A stretch of DNA of 7,126 nucleotides from Treponema sp. (GCA_031272575.1 JAISTO010000139.1:1-7126), one strand, 5' to 3'; shown: positions 1-5,941, numbered from the stretch's first letter. Program-made: numbers and translations. Notes: generated from the letters alone by a model not told the origin.

Positions 1-2
1 CC

Positions 3-416
3 GTTATCCTTCTGGTGGTCATCATCGGAGGCCTTCTCCTCCAAAACGCCCGCCTGGACAAGCGGTTTGTCGAGGTGGACAAGAAGTTTGTCGAGGCGGA
101 CAAGCGCTCCGCCGAGATGCGGAGCGAACTGAAGGCGGACATCGCCGGGGTGCGGAGTGAACTGAAAACGGACATCGCCGCGGTGCGGAGCGAAGTTGCC
201 GCGGTGGACGCCAAAATGGACAAGGGCTTCCTTGCGATAAGGGCTGAAATTGCCGCGTCAGAGGCGCACCTCAATTCCCGCATTGACGCCCTCAAGTTCA
301 ACGACTTCGCTCATCTTGAAAGCGCCTTTAAAAACCTTACCTACGTGCTGGAAAAGAAACACTTTATCGACGCGGAAGACAAGACCTTTATCGATAAGGC
401 TTTGGATGCCGCTTAG
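3..416 (+). CDS. Membrane-anchored coiled-coil protein, 5' end outside the window
   Basis: The reading frame is open to the left edge (first complete codon at base 3), so the gene is partial. A GTG at 15 could be called as the start, but it would cut into the hydrophobic run VILLVVIIGGLLLQN, which reads as the end of one N-terminal membrane segment, so I infer that the true start lies upstream. After it comes a charged, helix-favouring stretch with heptads of the type F-V-E-x-D-K-K/R, then 11-residue repeats of the type RSELKxDIAxV, then a non-repetitive tail (ALKFNDFAHLESAF... ending KALDAA). It probably projects a coiled coil from the membrane and oligomerises. I do not recognise a defined family. 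Short heptad-repeat proteins of this general look (for example the Bdr proteins of Borrelia) occur in spirochaetes, but that is a loose resemblance and not a homology claim. TAG at 414-416 ends it and no terminator is obvious behind it. Confidence 0.6.
   Translation, partial: VILLVVIIGGLLLQNARLDKRFVEVDKKFVEADKRSAEMRSELKADIAGVRSELKTDIAAVRSEVAAVDAKMDKGFLAIRAEIAASEAHLNSRIDALKFNDFAHLESAFKNLTYVLEKKHFIDAEDKTFIDKALDAA
66..205 (+). repeat. Two in-frame tandem repeats coding for coiled coil
   Basis: A 21-bp unit occurs twice (66-86 and 87-107, encoding FVEVDKK and FVEADKR, exactly one heptad each). It is followed by a 33-bp unit at 119-151 and 152-184, encoding RSELKADIAGV and RSELKTDIAAV, with a 21-bp partial third copy at 185-205. 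Nucleotide similarity between copies is high, so the array probably grew by duplication. Unit lengths are multiples of three, so changes in copy number would alter coil length without breaking the frame. Confidence 0.75.
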
Positions 417-531
417 GAGAACGATGCATAGGAAAGAGGGGTGAGGTAAAGAGAAAAGAGAAAATAGGAACGAGGACTTAGAACTTAGGAACGAGAAACT
501 AACAACTCCCCACTCCCCACCCCGCGCCCCC
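417..531. other. Non-coding spacer with purine-to-pyrimidine switch
   Basis: No credible gene lies here. Bases about 429-496 are almost all purine on the + strand, including near-repeats of TAGGAACGAG at 465-474 and 486-495, spaced 21 bp. From about 500 the composition flips to C/T-rich, ending in four C-runs against the mazG -35 box. I see no hairpin followed by a T-run, so no terminator for the upstream gene is called. Confidence 0.6.
508..531 (-). promoter_or_regulatory. Candidate G-quadruplex motif abutting the mazG promoter
   Basis: On the minus strand this reads as four G-runs of 5, 4, 4 and 4 separated by loops of 3, 1 and 3 bases (C-runs at 527-531, 520-523, 515-518 and 508-511 on the + strand). 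That satisfies the usual four-run G-quadruplex pattern. The G-rich strand is the mazG template strand, and the motif ends directly against the -35 hexamer at 532. The motif is seen; folding and any regulatory effect are inferred. Confidence 0.5.
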
Positions 532-561
532 TTGCATCCCGCCCCCCGGTGCCGCTATCAT
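532..561 (+). promoter_or_regulatory. Sigma70-type promoter for leaderless mazG
   Basis: TTGCAT at 532-537 and TATCAT at 556-561 are separated by 18 bp. Only six bases (562-567) lie between the -10 box and the ATG at 568. Transcription normally begins about 6-8 bases after the -10, so the mRNA should start at or next to the A of the ATG. No Shine-Dalgarno sequence precedes this ATG, which agrees. The same layout recurs in front of lepB at 6933-6962. Confidence 0.7.
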
Positions 562-567
562 ACCCCT

Positions 568-1479
568 ATGCACAGTGAAAAGACCCCCGTGCAGGGGGGG
601 AGAGCCGACGCGGCATGGGCGGCGGAGGCGGCAGGAGCTGCTGACGCCGCGGGGGCGGCCGACGCGGCAGGGGCGGCGGACGCGGCAGGAGCCGCGTTTA
701 GCCGCTTTTACGAGACGGTGCGTACGCTGCGGGCGCCGGGGGGCTGCCCCTGGGATCGCGAGCAGACGCCGGCCAGCATACGCGAAAACCTCATCGAGGA
801 AACCTACGAGTGCGTCGAGGCCATCGACGAGAGGGACGCCCCCCATATTGCCGAGGAAATCGGCGACGTGTTTCTGGTGGGGGCCATGCTGGCCTGTATG
901 CACGAGGAAGAGGGGCGCTTCACGATGGCGGAGGCGCTGGACGGGATACGCGAAAAACTCGTCCGCAGGCACCCGCATGTCTTCGGGGGGCTTGAAGTGA
1001 AGGACAGCGCGGAGGTGCTGGTCAACTGGGCCCGCATAAAGGCCGAGCAGGAGGGCCGCGCGCCGAGGGACTCCGTTCTGGACGGGGTGGGGAAGGGGCT
1101 GCCGCCGCTGGACCGGGCCTGGAAACTGCAGCGGCGGGCGGCGAAGGCCGGCTTCGACTGGGAGCGGGCAGCGGATGTGCTCGCGAAGGTGCGGGAAGAG
1201 ACCTCGGAGGTCGAGGAGGCCCTCGGCGCAAAAGACGCTGACGGGAGCCGCATCGAAGCCGAACTGGGCGACCTCCTCTTCGCCTGCGTCAACCTCTGCC
1301 GCTTCCTGAAGGTGGCGCCGTCCGTGGCCCTGCAGCGCACGAACGCGGAGTTCACGCGGCGCTTTACCCATGTCGAAAAAAGGATGAAGGAAACCGGGCA
1401 GCCCCTGGAAAAAGGCGCCGCTGCCCAAATGGAGATTTTTTGGGAAGAGGCAAAACATCAGAAGGAGCCCCTCCAGTGA
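568..1479 (+). CDS. mazG: Nucleoside triphosphate pyrophosphohydrolase MazG, with Ala-rich N-terminal extension
   Basis: MazG hydrolyses nucleoside triphosphates to monophosphate plus pyrophosphate and is thought to remove non-canonical or surplus (d)NTPs in the cytoplasm. The 303-residue product contains both all-alpha MazG domains. Domain 1 begins at the family signature GGCPWDREQT (about residues 58-67), with EExxE at 77-81 and ExxD at 97-100. Domain 2 has EExxE at 210-214 and ExxD at 232-235. These acidic Mg-binding residues are complete in both halves. Before the family core (about residue 44) lies an unusual extension with four AAxAAG units, so the protein is longer than E. coli MazG (about 263 residues). 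I chose ATG 568 because it sits six bases from the -10 box; the in-frame TTG at 532 is part of the -35 box and makes a poor start. The next gene overlaps its stop by 4 nt, so the two are co-transcribed and probably translationally coupled. Confidence 0.93.
   Translation: MHSEKTPVQGGRADAAWAAEAAGAADAAGAADAAGAADAAGAAFSRFYETVRTLRAPGGCPWDREQTPASIRENLIEETYECVEAIDERDAPHIAEEIGDVFLVGAMLACMHEEEGRFTMAEALDGIREKLVRRHPHVFGGLEVKDSAEVLVNWARIKAEQEGRAPRDSVLDGVGKGLPPLDRAWKLQRRAAKAGFDWERAADVLAKVREETSEVEEALGAKDADGSRIEAELGDLLFACVNLCRFLKVAPSVALQRTNAEFTRRFTHVEKRMKETGQPLEKGAAAQMEIFWEEAKHQKEPLQ
619..690 (+). repeat. 18-bp tandem repeat in the mazG N-terminus
   Basis: Four consecutive 18-bp units (619-636, 637-654, 655-672, 673-690) encode AAEAAG, AADAAG, AADAAG and AADAAG. 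Units 3 and 4 differ by two bases, while unit 2 has synonymous changes, which points to an older duplication followed by a recent one. The array lies outside the catalytic core and is in frame, so copy-number change would only lengthen or shorten an Ala-rich, probably helical or flexible tail. Confidence 0.85.
1461..1478 (+). promoter_or_regulatory. Ribosome binding site and GTG start overlapping the mazG stop
   Basis: GAAGGAG at 1461-1467 lies eight bases before GTG at 1476-1478. The GTG shares bases with the mazG stop TGA (1477-1479) in a GTGA overlap. This decides the start of the downstream gene: an in-frame TTG at 1440 has no such site and would put 12 residues in front of a normal signal peptide. 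Confidence 0.8.
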
Positions 1480-4400
1480 AGGCGGCGCGTCTGCGCTGTG
1501 CGTGTTTCACCCTGGCGCTCCTTTTTCTTCGCGCCGCCCCCCCCGCGGCGGCGCAGAACTTCCGGGCCTTTACCCGCCTCAGCGTCATCAGCACCGCGCG
1601 TTTCGACATCATCTTTCCGCCGGAATCCGAGGCCACGGCGCGGCGCCTCGCGCGGACCGCGGACGCGTCGTACGAGCGCATCTCGGGTCTGCTCGGCATA
1701 ACGGTCAAGGGGAAAATCCCCGTCACCATTAGCCCGCACATGGAGCAATTCAACGGCTTCATGAATCCGCTCCCCTACCCGCACATCATGCTCTACGACA
1801 CCCCCTCTGACCCGGAGTGGACCGTCTTCGAGGACTCCCTCGAGGGGCTCTTCTTTCACGAACTCACCCATGCGGTGTCGCTGAACAGCCGCAGCGGCCT
1901 CTGGAACCTTTTTCATGACCTCTTCGGCGGCTGGGCAAGCCCCACCGGGCTTACGGCGCCAGCCTTTATGGTCGAGGGGGTTACCGTCAGTTTTGAAAGC
2001 CTCGACGGATTCGGCCGCGCAAACGACCCGCTCACAAAAGAGCAGTTGGCGCAGGAGATTCACGAGGGCGCGTTTTTGACGCCGTTCCAGGTCTCCGGCG
2101 GGCGCGACCTCCCCGCGCAGGTTTCGTACTACGAGTACGGGGGCCTCTTCAACACATGGCTTCAGAAAACCTACGGCATGGAAAAATACGCGGAATTATG
2201 GCAAGCGATGGGGGGCCCCTATCATTTTTCATTCATCTTTTACAACAACGGATTCTACCATGCGTTCAAAAAAGTGTACGGCATTCCATTTCTTGACGCA
2301 TGGTCAGCATTTAAGGACGCGTACGCTCCCGGCCCCCTGAAGGAAAACCGCGCGGGTTTCATCCGCAGCAATTTCCGAAACCTCTCGAAGCGGAGCGCGG
2401 GCGCATACCCCGAACCTGACGCGGGGAAAAAAACCCAGGCGTCAAAACGCTACGCCTCCATCGAGAGCATAGACAGCGCGTTAGGGTCACTCCTGATTCT
2501 GGACACCATGCAGCGGAAAGTGTTTTCGTACACGCCGGAGACAGGCCGTTTCCGCGCGCTCGCGGAAACAGGGCTTGCGCCCTACAGCCTCTCGGCGGGG
2601 CCGGACGGCCGCTTCCTCGTGTCATCCTACCACTACACGGGCGCGCTCGCGGAGGCGGTCGTCACCGAGTATGACGCGCGCGGCAGGAAGACGGGGCGCG
2701 TCTGGCGGGGCCTGTACAGCGCGCGCTACTTCCGCGACGGGATCATCGGGCGGAGTTTTGACCCGCGCGGCGCCCCGCACCGCGACCGCATCGTGTATGT
2801 GCCGGACAACGGCCAAAAAAAGCGGAACGTCAAAGAGGACGCCGCGGTGGAGGTGCTCCTCGGCGGCACGGAGCAATTGCTCTACGCGGGGGTTTCCGCG
2901 GTCGATCGCGACACGATCGCCTTTATCGCGGCGAAAAAGGGGAAGCGCCGCCTCTGCCTCTACCGCTACCAAAGCGGGGAAGTAGTCACCGTCCGGACCG
3001 ATCAGGATGATGATGAAAACCTGTGGCGCGCTATGCGCAGCCTCAAGAGCGCGGAGGGGACGCTCCTTTTCAGTTACGCTGACGAGGGGGGGGGGATGTA
3101 CCGCCTGGCCGCCCTGCCGCTCAGGGAAGGCCAGGATGAAAGCGCCGTCATCTTCACCGGGGATGACTTTTCCGGCGGGGTGTTTTCGCCCGCGCTCCTG
3201 GGAGCTACCCTCTACTACAAGGCCGCCTTCTCCGCGGGGGACGCCCTTATGCGCTATCCCGCGCCCCTCTCCGGCCTCGAGGGGCGACGTATCCCGGTGC
3301 GTTTGGTCCCCTGGATGGAAGAAGAGTTGCGCGAAGCGGGGCGCGGCCCGGCCGAGCCCGCGCCGCTGCCCGCGGCGGTGCCGGCGCTTGCCCCCGCGCA
3401 GGCGGCAGCCCCCGCGCCGCTGCCTGCTGAAGCGTCCCCCGACCCCCTTCCCGCGCGGCCCTATCATCCTATCCTCTACATGAATCCGCTTAAGTTCTGG
3501 GTACCCTTTCCGGTCTTGCGCCTTTCAAACGAGGACGAACTGCGCATTACGGGGGGTGGCGTTCTTAGCGTCATGATAGACGCGGCGGAGCAGAACTATG
3601 TGACCTTGCAGGCCGGCTACGATGCCTACACCCTTATGGCGAACCTCGGCCTCGAGTGGATCAACTATGGCCTGGGTTTCCCGCTTCAACTGAGCGCCGC
3701 CGACACGGTCGAGGAGGATACGAGCGGCTTACAGTACCGGCGTACCGACGCCGCGATCTCGGGCACCCTCTCCACCACTATGGGCGTCTCGGCCTGGACC
3801 TTCAGCGCGGTCGGCGGGGCCGGCGTCTCGTTCTTCGCGCCGAATCTTACCGGCGGGAGCCCCTACGACTGGGATTACACGCAGTGGAACTCGGTGTTTC
3901 TGCTGGGGCTCAGTTTCAGTTCGCTGCGGCGCGGCGCCTGGCAGGCGCTGGGGCAGGGGCTGCGCTTCAACACCTACGCGATTTTTGCCCCGCCCGAGGC
4001 CGTGCCGCGCGTCGAGGCCCTTTTCGACGCGGCCTTCGAGCCCTTCCCGCTCAAGATAAGCGTGTACGGCATCTACGACTGCCTCGGCATGACGCTGCAG
4101 GGCGTCTCCGGCATCTACGGCGCGCCGGTCGCCATCGCGAGCGCCCCCGTCGAGTACCCAAGCCCCCGCGGCCTCGCGCTCACCTGGCTTGCGGGCGCGG
4201 AACTGAAGGCCGCCCTCTTTGCCGCGGAGATACAGGGAAACCTGTCACACCTCTACTTCAACCGCTTCTTCGGCACGCTCTCGTACCGCGCCGCGCTGTA
4301 CGACAGCGCGGGCCTTGCGCAGCCTGTGGGCACGGCCCTCTGGGGCGGCCTCGCCCTGACGCAGTCCGCCGTGCTGAGCCTCGGCATGCAGGTGACGACC

Positions 4401-4529
4401 GTCGCCGTCACCGCGCTCCCCATAAAGGTGACCCCCCGCGTCTGGGGGGCGCTGCGCCTTTCGGGCCTCGATGACGGCCTGGGCTGGGACGACTTCGCCT
4501 GGAACTTTTCGTTCGCGTTCGAGTATTAG
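1476..4529 (+). CDS. Exported metallopeptidase-like / beta-propeller / outer-membrane-barrel fusion protein
   Basis: The 1017-residue product starts with a Sec signal peptide: basic MKAARLR, a hydrophobic core and likely cleavage after AAA at residue 26 (an SPase I type site, no lipobox). Residues about 27-300 look like a gluzincin zinc peptidase of the peptidase-MA type. HELTH at 128-132 supplies two His ligands and the catalytic Glu, and EG at 167-168 is the probable third ligand. Residues about 325-600 contain repeated beta-rich stretches with the propeller-like phrase SLSAGPDGRFLVSS, suggesting a TolB/WD40-like propeller. A Pro/Ala-rich linker (about 626-662) leads to YHPILYMNPLKFWVPFP and then some 330 residues of alternating hydrophobic/polar and aromatic sequence ending in NFSFAFEY. 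The terminal aromatic residue is typical of an outer-membrane beta-barrel. I infer a barrel-anchored protease or assembly factor with its soluble part in the periplasm or at the surface. The substrate is unknown and I do not assign a gene name. It is second in an operon with mazG. Confidence 0.75.
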   Translation: MKAARLRCACFTLALLFLRAAPPAAAQNFRAFTRLSVISTARFDIIFPPESEATARRLARTADASYERISGLLGITVKGKIPVTISPHMEQFNGFMNPLPYPHIMLYDTPSDPEWTVFEDSLEGLFFHELTHAVSLNSRSGLWNLFHDLFGGWASPTGLTAPAFMVEGVTVSFESLDGFGRANDPLTKEQLAQEIHEGAFLTPFQVSGGRDLPAQVSYYEYGGLFNTWLQKTYGMEKYAELWQAMGGPYHFSFIFYNNGFYHAFKKVYGIPFLDAWSAFKDAYAPGPLKENRAGFIRSNFRNLSKRSAGAYPEPDAGKKTQASKRYASIESIDSALGSLLILDTMQRKVFSYTPETGRFRALAETGLAPYSLSAGPDGRFLVSSYHYTGALAEAVVTEYDARGRKTGRVWRGLYSARYFRDGIIGRSFDPRGAPHRDRIVYVPDNGQKKRNVKEDAAVEVLLGGTEQLLYAGVSAVDRDTIAFIAAKKGKRRLCLYRYQSGEVVTVRTDQDDDENLWRAMRSLKSAEGTLLFSYADEGGGMYRLAALPLREGQDESAVIFTGDDFSGGVFSPALLGATLYYKAAFSAGDALMRYPAPLSGLEGRRIPVRLVPWMEEELREAGRGPAEPAPLPAAVPALAPAQAAAPAPLPAEASPDPLPARPYHPILYMNPLKFWVPFPVLRLSNEDELRITGGGVLSVMIDAAEQNYVTLQAGYDAYTLMANLGLEWINYGLGFPLQLSAADTVEEDTSGLQYRRTDAAISGTLSTTMGVSAWTFSAVGGAGVSFFAPNLTGGSPYDWDYTQWNSVFLLGLSFSSLRRGAWQALGQGLRFNTYAIFAPPEAVPRVEALFDAAFEPFPLKISVYGIYDCLGMTLQGVSGIYGAPVAIASAPVEYPSPRGLALTWLAGAELKAALFAAEIQGNLSHLYFNRFFGTLSYRAALYDSAGLAQPVGTALWGGLALTQSAVLSLGMQVTTVAVTALPIKVTPRVWGALRLSGLDDGLGWDDFAWNFSFAFEY

Positions 4530-4546
4530 CCACTGTCAACAAGGAA

Positions 4547-4588
4547 GGGAGGGGCTGGCGCGCAAGCGCGCTTGTCCCGCTCCCTCCC
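4547..4588. terminator. Two-tier GC-rich hairpin between convergent genes
   Basis: GGGAGGG (4547-4553) pairs with CCCTCCC (4582-4588). Inside it GCGCGC (4558-4563) can pair with GCGCGC (4566-4571) across a two-base loop. It fills the 64-bp gap between the stops of the + strand operon and of ssb, the expected place for a shared terminator. There is no U-run on either side, so intrinsic termination is not certain. Confidence 0.45.
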
Positions 4589-4593
4589 CAATC

Positions 4594-5022
4594 TTAGAAC
4601 ACCGCGGCGTCGTATTCCTCCTCTCTTACGACGTTGTCAGCCGCGGCGCGTACCAGTTCCGGTTCGACCCGGATCGGGGCCTCTGCGTCCCGCTTGAATT
4701 CCGGCCGGAACTCCACATGCTCCGCCACAATCGACACCTTGGAGCGCGGTTTGCCGTCCGTGCCGTTCCAGCGATCCTGCTTGAGACGGCCGACGACCCG
4801 CACCCCTCTGCCCTTGTGCCCCTGGGTGTAGCAGTTTTCCGCCAGTTTCGCCCAGGTCTCCACATCGAAAAAGCTGACCTCTTTTTCGAGTTGCTGATCC
4901 TGCTTGTAGAAGCGGTTCGATGCCAGGCAGAAGGTGCACACCTGCGTACCCTTCGGCGTGGACCTCATATCAGGATCCCGCACCAGATTGCCCTCAATCA
5001 AAATGGAATTGAGGCTGTTCAT
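4594..5022 (-). CDS. ssb: Single-stranded DNA-binding protein
   Basis: SSB coats single-stranded DNA during replication, recombination and repair, usually as a tetramer, and recruits partners through its C-terminal tip. The 142-residue product has an OB-fold over about residues 4-105: SILIEGNLVRDPDMR, then FFDVETWAKLAENC with Trp57, then GRGVRVVGRLKQDRW with Trp85, then SKVSIVAEHVEF. These match conserved SSB segments. The tail after residue 106 is short. It ends REEEYDAAVF, acidic with a terminal Phe, but lacks the usual DDxIPF pattern, so partner binding may be weaker or different. ATG 5022 has a strong site, AAGGAGG at 5033-5027. The gene stands alone behind its own promoter and is not in the rpsF-ssb-rpsR arrangement common in bacteria, so it could be a second SSB of the genome. 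Confidence 0.92.
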   Translation of the reverse strand: MNSLNSILIEGNLVRDPDMRSTPKGTQVCTFCLASNRFYKQDQQLEKEVSFFDVETWAKLAENCYTQGHKGRGVRVVGRLKQDRWNGTDGKPRSKVSIVAEHVEFRPEFKRDAEAPIRVEPELVRAAADNVVREEEYDAAVF

Positions 5023-5026
5023 ATAT

Positions 5027-5051
5027 CCTCCTTCAGGGGTTCCCCCCTGAA
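5027..5051 (-). promoter_or_regulatory. Strong RBS of ssb with adjoining perfect hairpin
   Basis: AAGGAGG (5033-5027) lies four bases before the ssb ATG. Immediately upstream, TTCAGGGG (5032-5039 on +) and CCCCTGAA (5044-5051) form a perfect 8-bp inverted repeat around a TTCC loop. The last two stem bases are the first two bases of the Shine-Dalgarno sequence. The structure could stall or tune ribosome entry. The inverted repeat and overlap are seen; the effect is inferred. Confidence 0.6.
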
Positions 5052-5063
5052 CACAAATAGGTT

Positions 5064-5083
5064 CCGGCGGCGCATGCTGCCGG
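5064..5083 (-). promoter_or_regulatory. Second hairpin in the ssb leader
   Basis: CCGGCGGC (5064-5071) and GCTGCCGG (5076-5083) form an 8-bp stem with one mismatch around a GCAT loop. It sits in the predicted untranslated leader of ssb, upstream of the hairpin at the ribosome binding site. Its role is unknown. Confidence 0.4.
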
Positions 5084-5112
5084 TCATGGCCTCCGCCGTT
5101 CCGCGAACGCCT

Positions 5113-5142
5113 ATGATACCCGTATTAAGGAGTTCCTATGCA
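5113..5142 (-). promoter_or_regulatory. Probable ssb promoter
   Basis: On the minus strand TATCAT occupies 5118-5113, the same -10 hexamer as in front of mazG and lepB. The -35 is weak: TGCATA at 5142-5137 with 18-bp spacing is the best candidate. A start near 5106 would give a leader of about 85 nt holding both hairpins. This would let ssb be expressed independently of the signal peptidase genes. Confidence 0.45.
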
Positions 5143-5162
5143 TTTTAATTGCATTTTCAGAG

Positions 5163-5201
5163 AAAAAAATGATTTTTTTGCGGGGCCGGCTGAGTGCCGC
5201 C
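5163..5201 (-). terminator. Possible terminator after the signal peptidase pair
   Basis: Just after the stop at 5207 the minus strand reads GGCGGC (5201-5196), loop ACTCA, then GCC-G-GCC (5190-5184), a 6-bp stem with one bulge. Beyond it, A7-TCA-T7 (5179-5163) is itself a perfect inverted repeat ending in seven T. The T-run is about 14 bases from the GC stem, so this is not a textbook terminator, but position and composition fit. Confidence 0.35.
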
Positions 5202-5206
5202 TGAGT

Positions 5207-5935
5207 TCAGGGCCGCCCCATGCGTGTGGGGGGCCAGTAGCGGAACACGACCCGCCCCGCGACCAGAGCGAGGGGCAGGGGCCCCCAGGTGCGGGAGTCG
5301 TTCGTGTTCGCGCGGTCGTCCGAAAGGACGAAGCACTCATTCTTTTTTAGGGTGATGGTCTCCATGTTGCCGGAGAAGGGGAGCGTTTCATCCCAAAGCG
5401 CGGGCAGTTGGGGGATACTGGGGGTGTAGTCTTTTTCGGCAACCTCAAACTCGGTGAGACGGTAAAGACCGCCCGCGGGTTTTACCCGCACCACAAAGTT
5501 CGTCATGCTCACCTCGTCCCCCGGTAGGCCGATGACCCGCTTGAAGTAGCGGCGCTCCTCCCGGCCCGCCAGGCCGAATTGCTGCGCGGTAAGGAAGCGG
5601 AGCAGTTCGTCAAACGCGGCCGCGAAAAACCCGCGCCGCTTCGCGCGGCGGGGGTCGATAATGACCACATCGCCCCGCGCGAAGGGAAAGTGATCCGTGT
5701 CCCCATCGCGGAAAAAGAGTGACTGAATCGTGTAGGACGAACAGATGAAGCGTTCCCCCTTGCGGAGCCCCGGCTGCATCGCGTCGCTCTGCAGCGCGTT
5801 CATCGAAAAAACGAGCGCGTTGAGGCAGAGATACACCGCCAAAAACCCCAAAAAGCAAAAAATGATGATACGCAGCTTGCGGCCCTTGGTTTTTTGCGCC
5901 GCGTAGGAATACTTCACCGACTTATCAAACAGCAT
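5207..5935 (-). CDS. Signal peptidase I-like protein lacking the nucleophilic serine
   Basis: This 242-residue protein belongs to the S26 signal peptidase family, which cleaves signal peptides on the outer face of the inner membrane. One membrane anchor spans about residues 21-43. Box B reads SDAMQPGL at 50-57 where active enzymes have S-x-S-M-x-P-T-L: Ala52 (codon GCG, complement of 5780-5782) occupies the nucleophile position, while Ser50, equivalent to the oxyanion-hole Ser88 of E. coli LepB, is kept. Box D (YFKRVIGLPGDEV) keeps the general base Lys132, and box E (SDDRANTNDSRTWGPL, 205-220) is good. So the fold is conserved but classical catalysis should be lost unless Ser50 substitutes. 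It starts six bases after the upstream lepB stop. Its only Shine-Dalgarno-like bases, AAGG at 5948-5945, overlap the lepB stop region, which suggests translational coupling. A pseudoenzyme partner like S. aureus SpsA beside SpsB is one reading; a sequencing error (TCG to GCG) is another. Confidence 0.85.
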   Translation of the reverse strand: MLFDKSVKYSYAAQKTKGRKLRIIIFCFLGFLAVYLCLNALVFSMNALQSDAMQPGLRKGERFICSSYTIQSLFFRDGDTDHFPFARGDVVIIDPRRAKRRGFFAAAFDELLRFLTAQQFGLAGREERRYFKRVIGLPGDEVSMTNFVVRVKPAGGLYRLTEFEVAEKDYTPSIPQLPALWDETLPFSGNMETITLKKNECFVLSDDRANTNDSRTWGPLPLALVAGRVVFRYWPPTRMGRP

Positions 5936-5941
5936 GACGGC

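Noticed and set aside
532..567. TTG at 532 as the mazG start
   Set aside because: The TTG belongs to the -35 hexamer and would add 12 residues unlike MazG. ATG 568 fits the promoter spacing.
619..690. CRISPR or other spaced repeat array
   Set aside because: The units are head-to-tail without spacers and keep the mazG reading frame, so this is a coding tandem repeat.
499..1458. 319-codon open frame on the minus strand
   Set aside because: It lies antisense to mazG, whose two domains have complete motifs. In GC-rich DNA such shadow frames are expected, and its translation shows no family motif and odd composition.
1440..1475. TTG at 1440 as the start of the large exported protein
   Set aside because: It would place 12 extra residues before a normal signal peptide and has no ribosome binding site, whereas GTG 1476 has GAAGGAG at eight bases.
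3656..4474. 272-codon + strand frame inside the large exported protein gene
   Set aside because: It is a shifted-frame shadow rich in Arg, Gly and Pro. The overlapping frame continues without interruption into the barrel-like end.
4471..5148. 225-codon open frame on the plus strand
   Set aside because: It is antisense to ssb, which has a clear OB-fold and a strong ribosome binding site. The frame also runs through the convergent hairpin and the ssb promoter.
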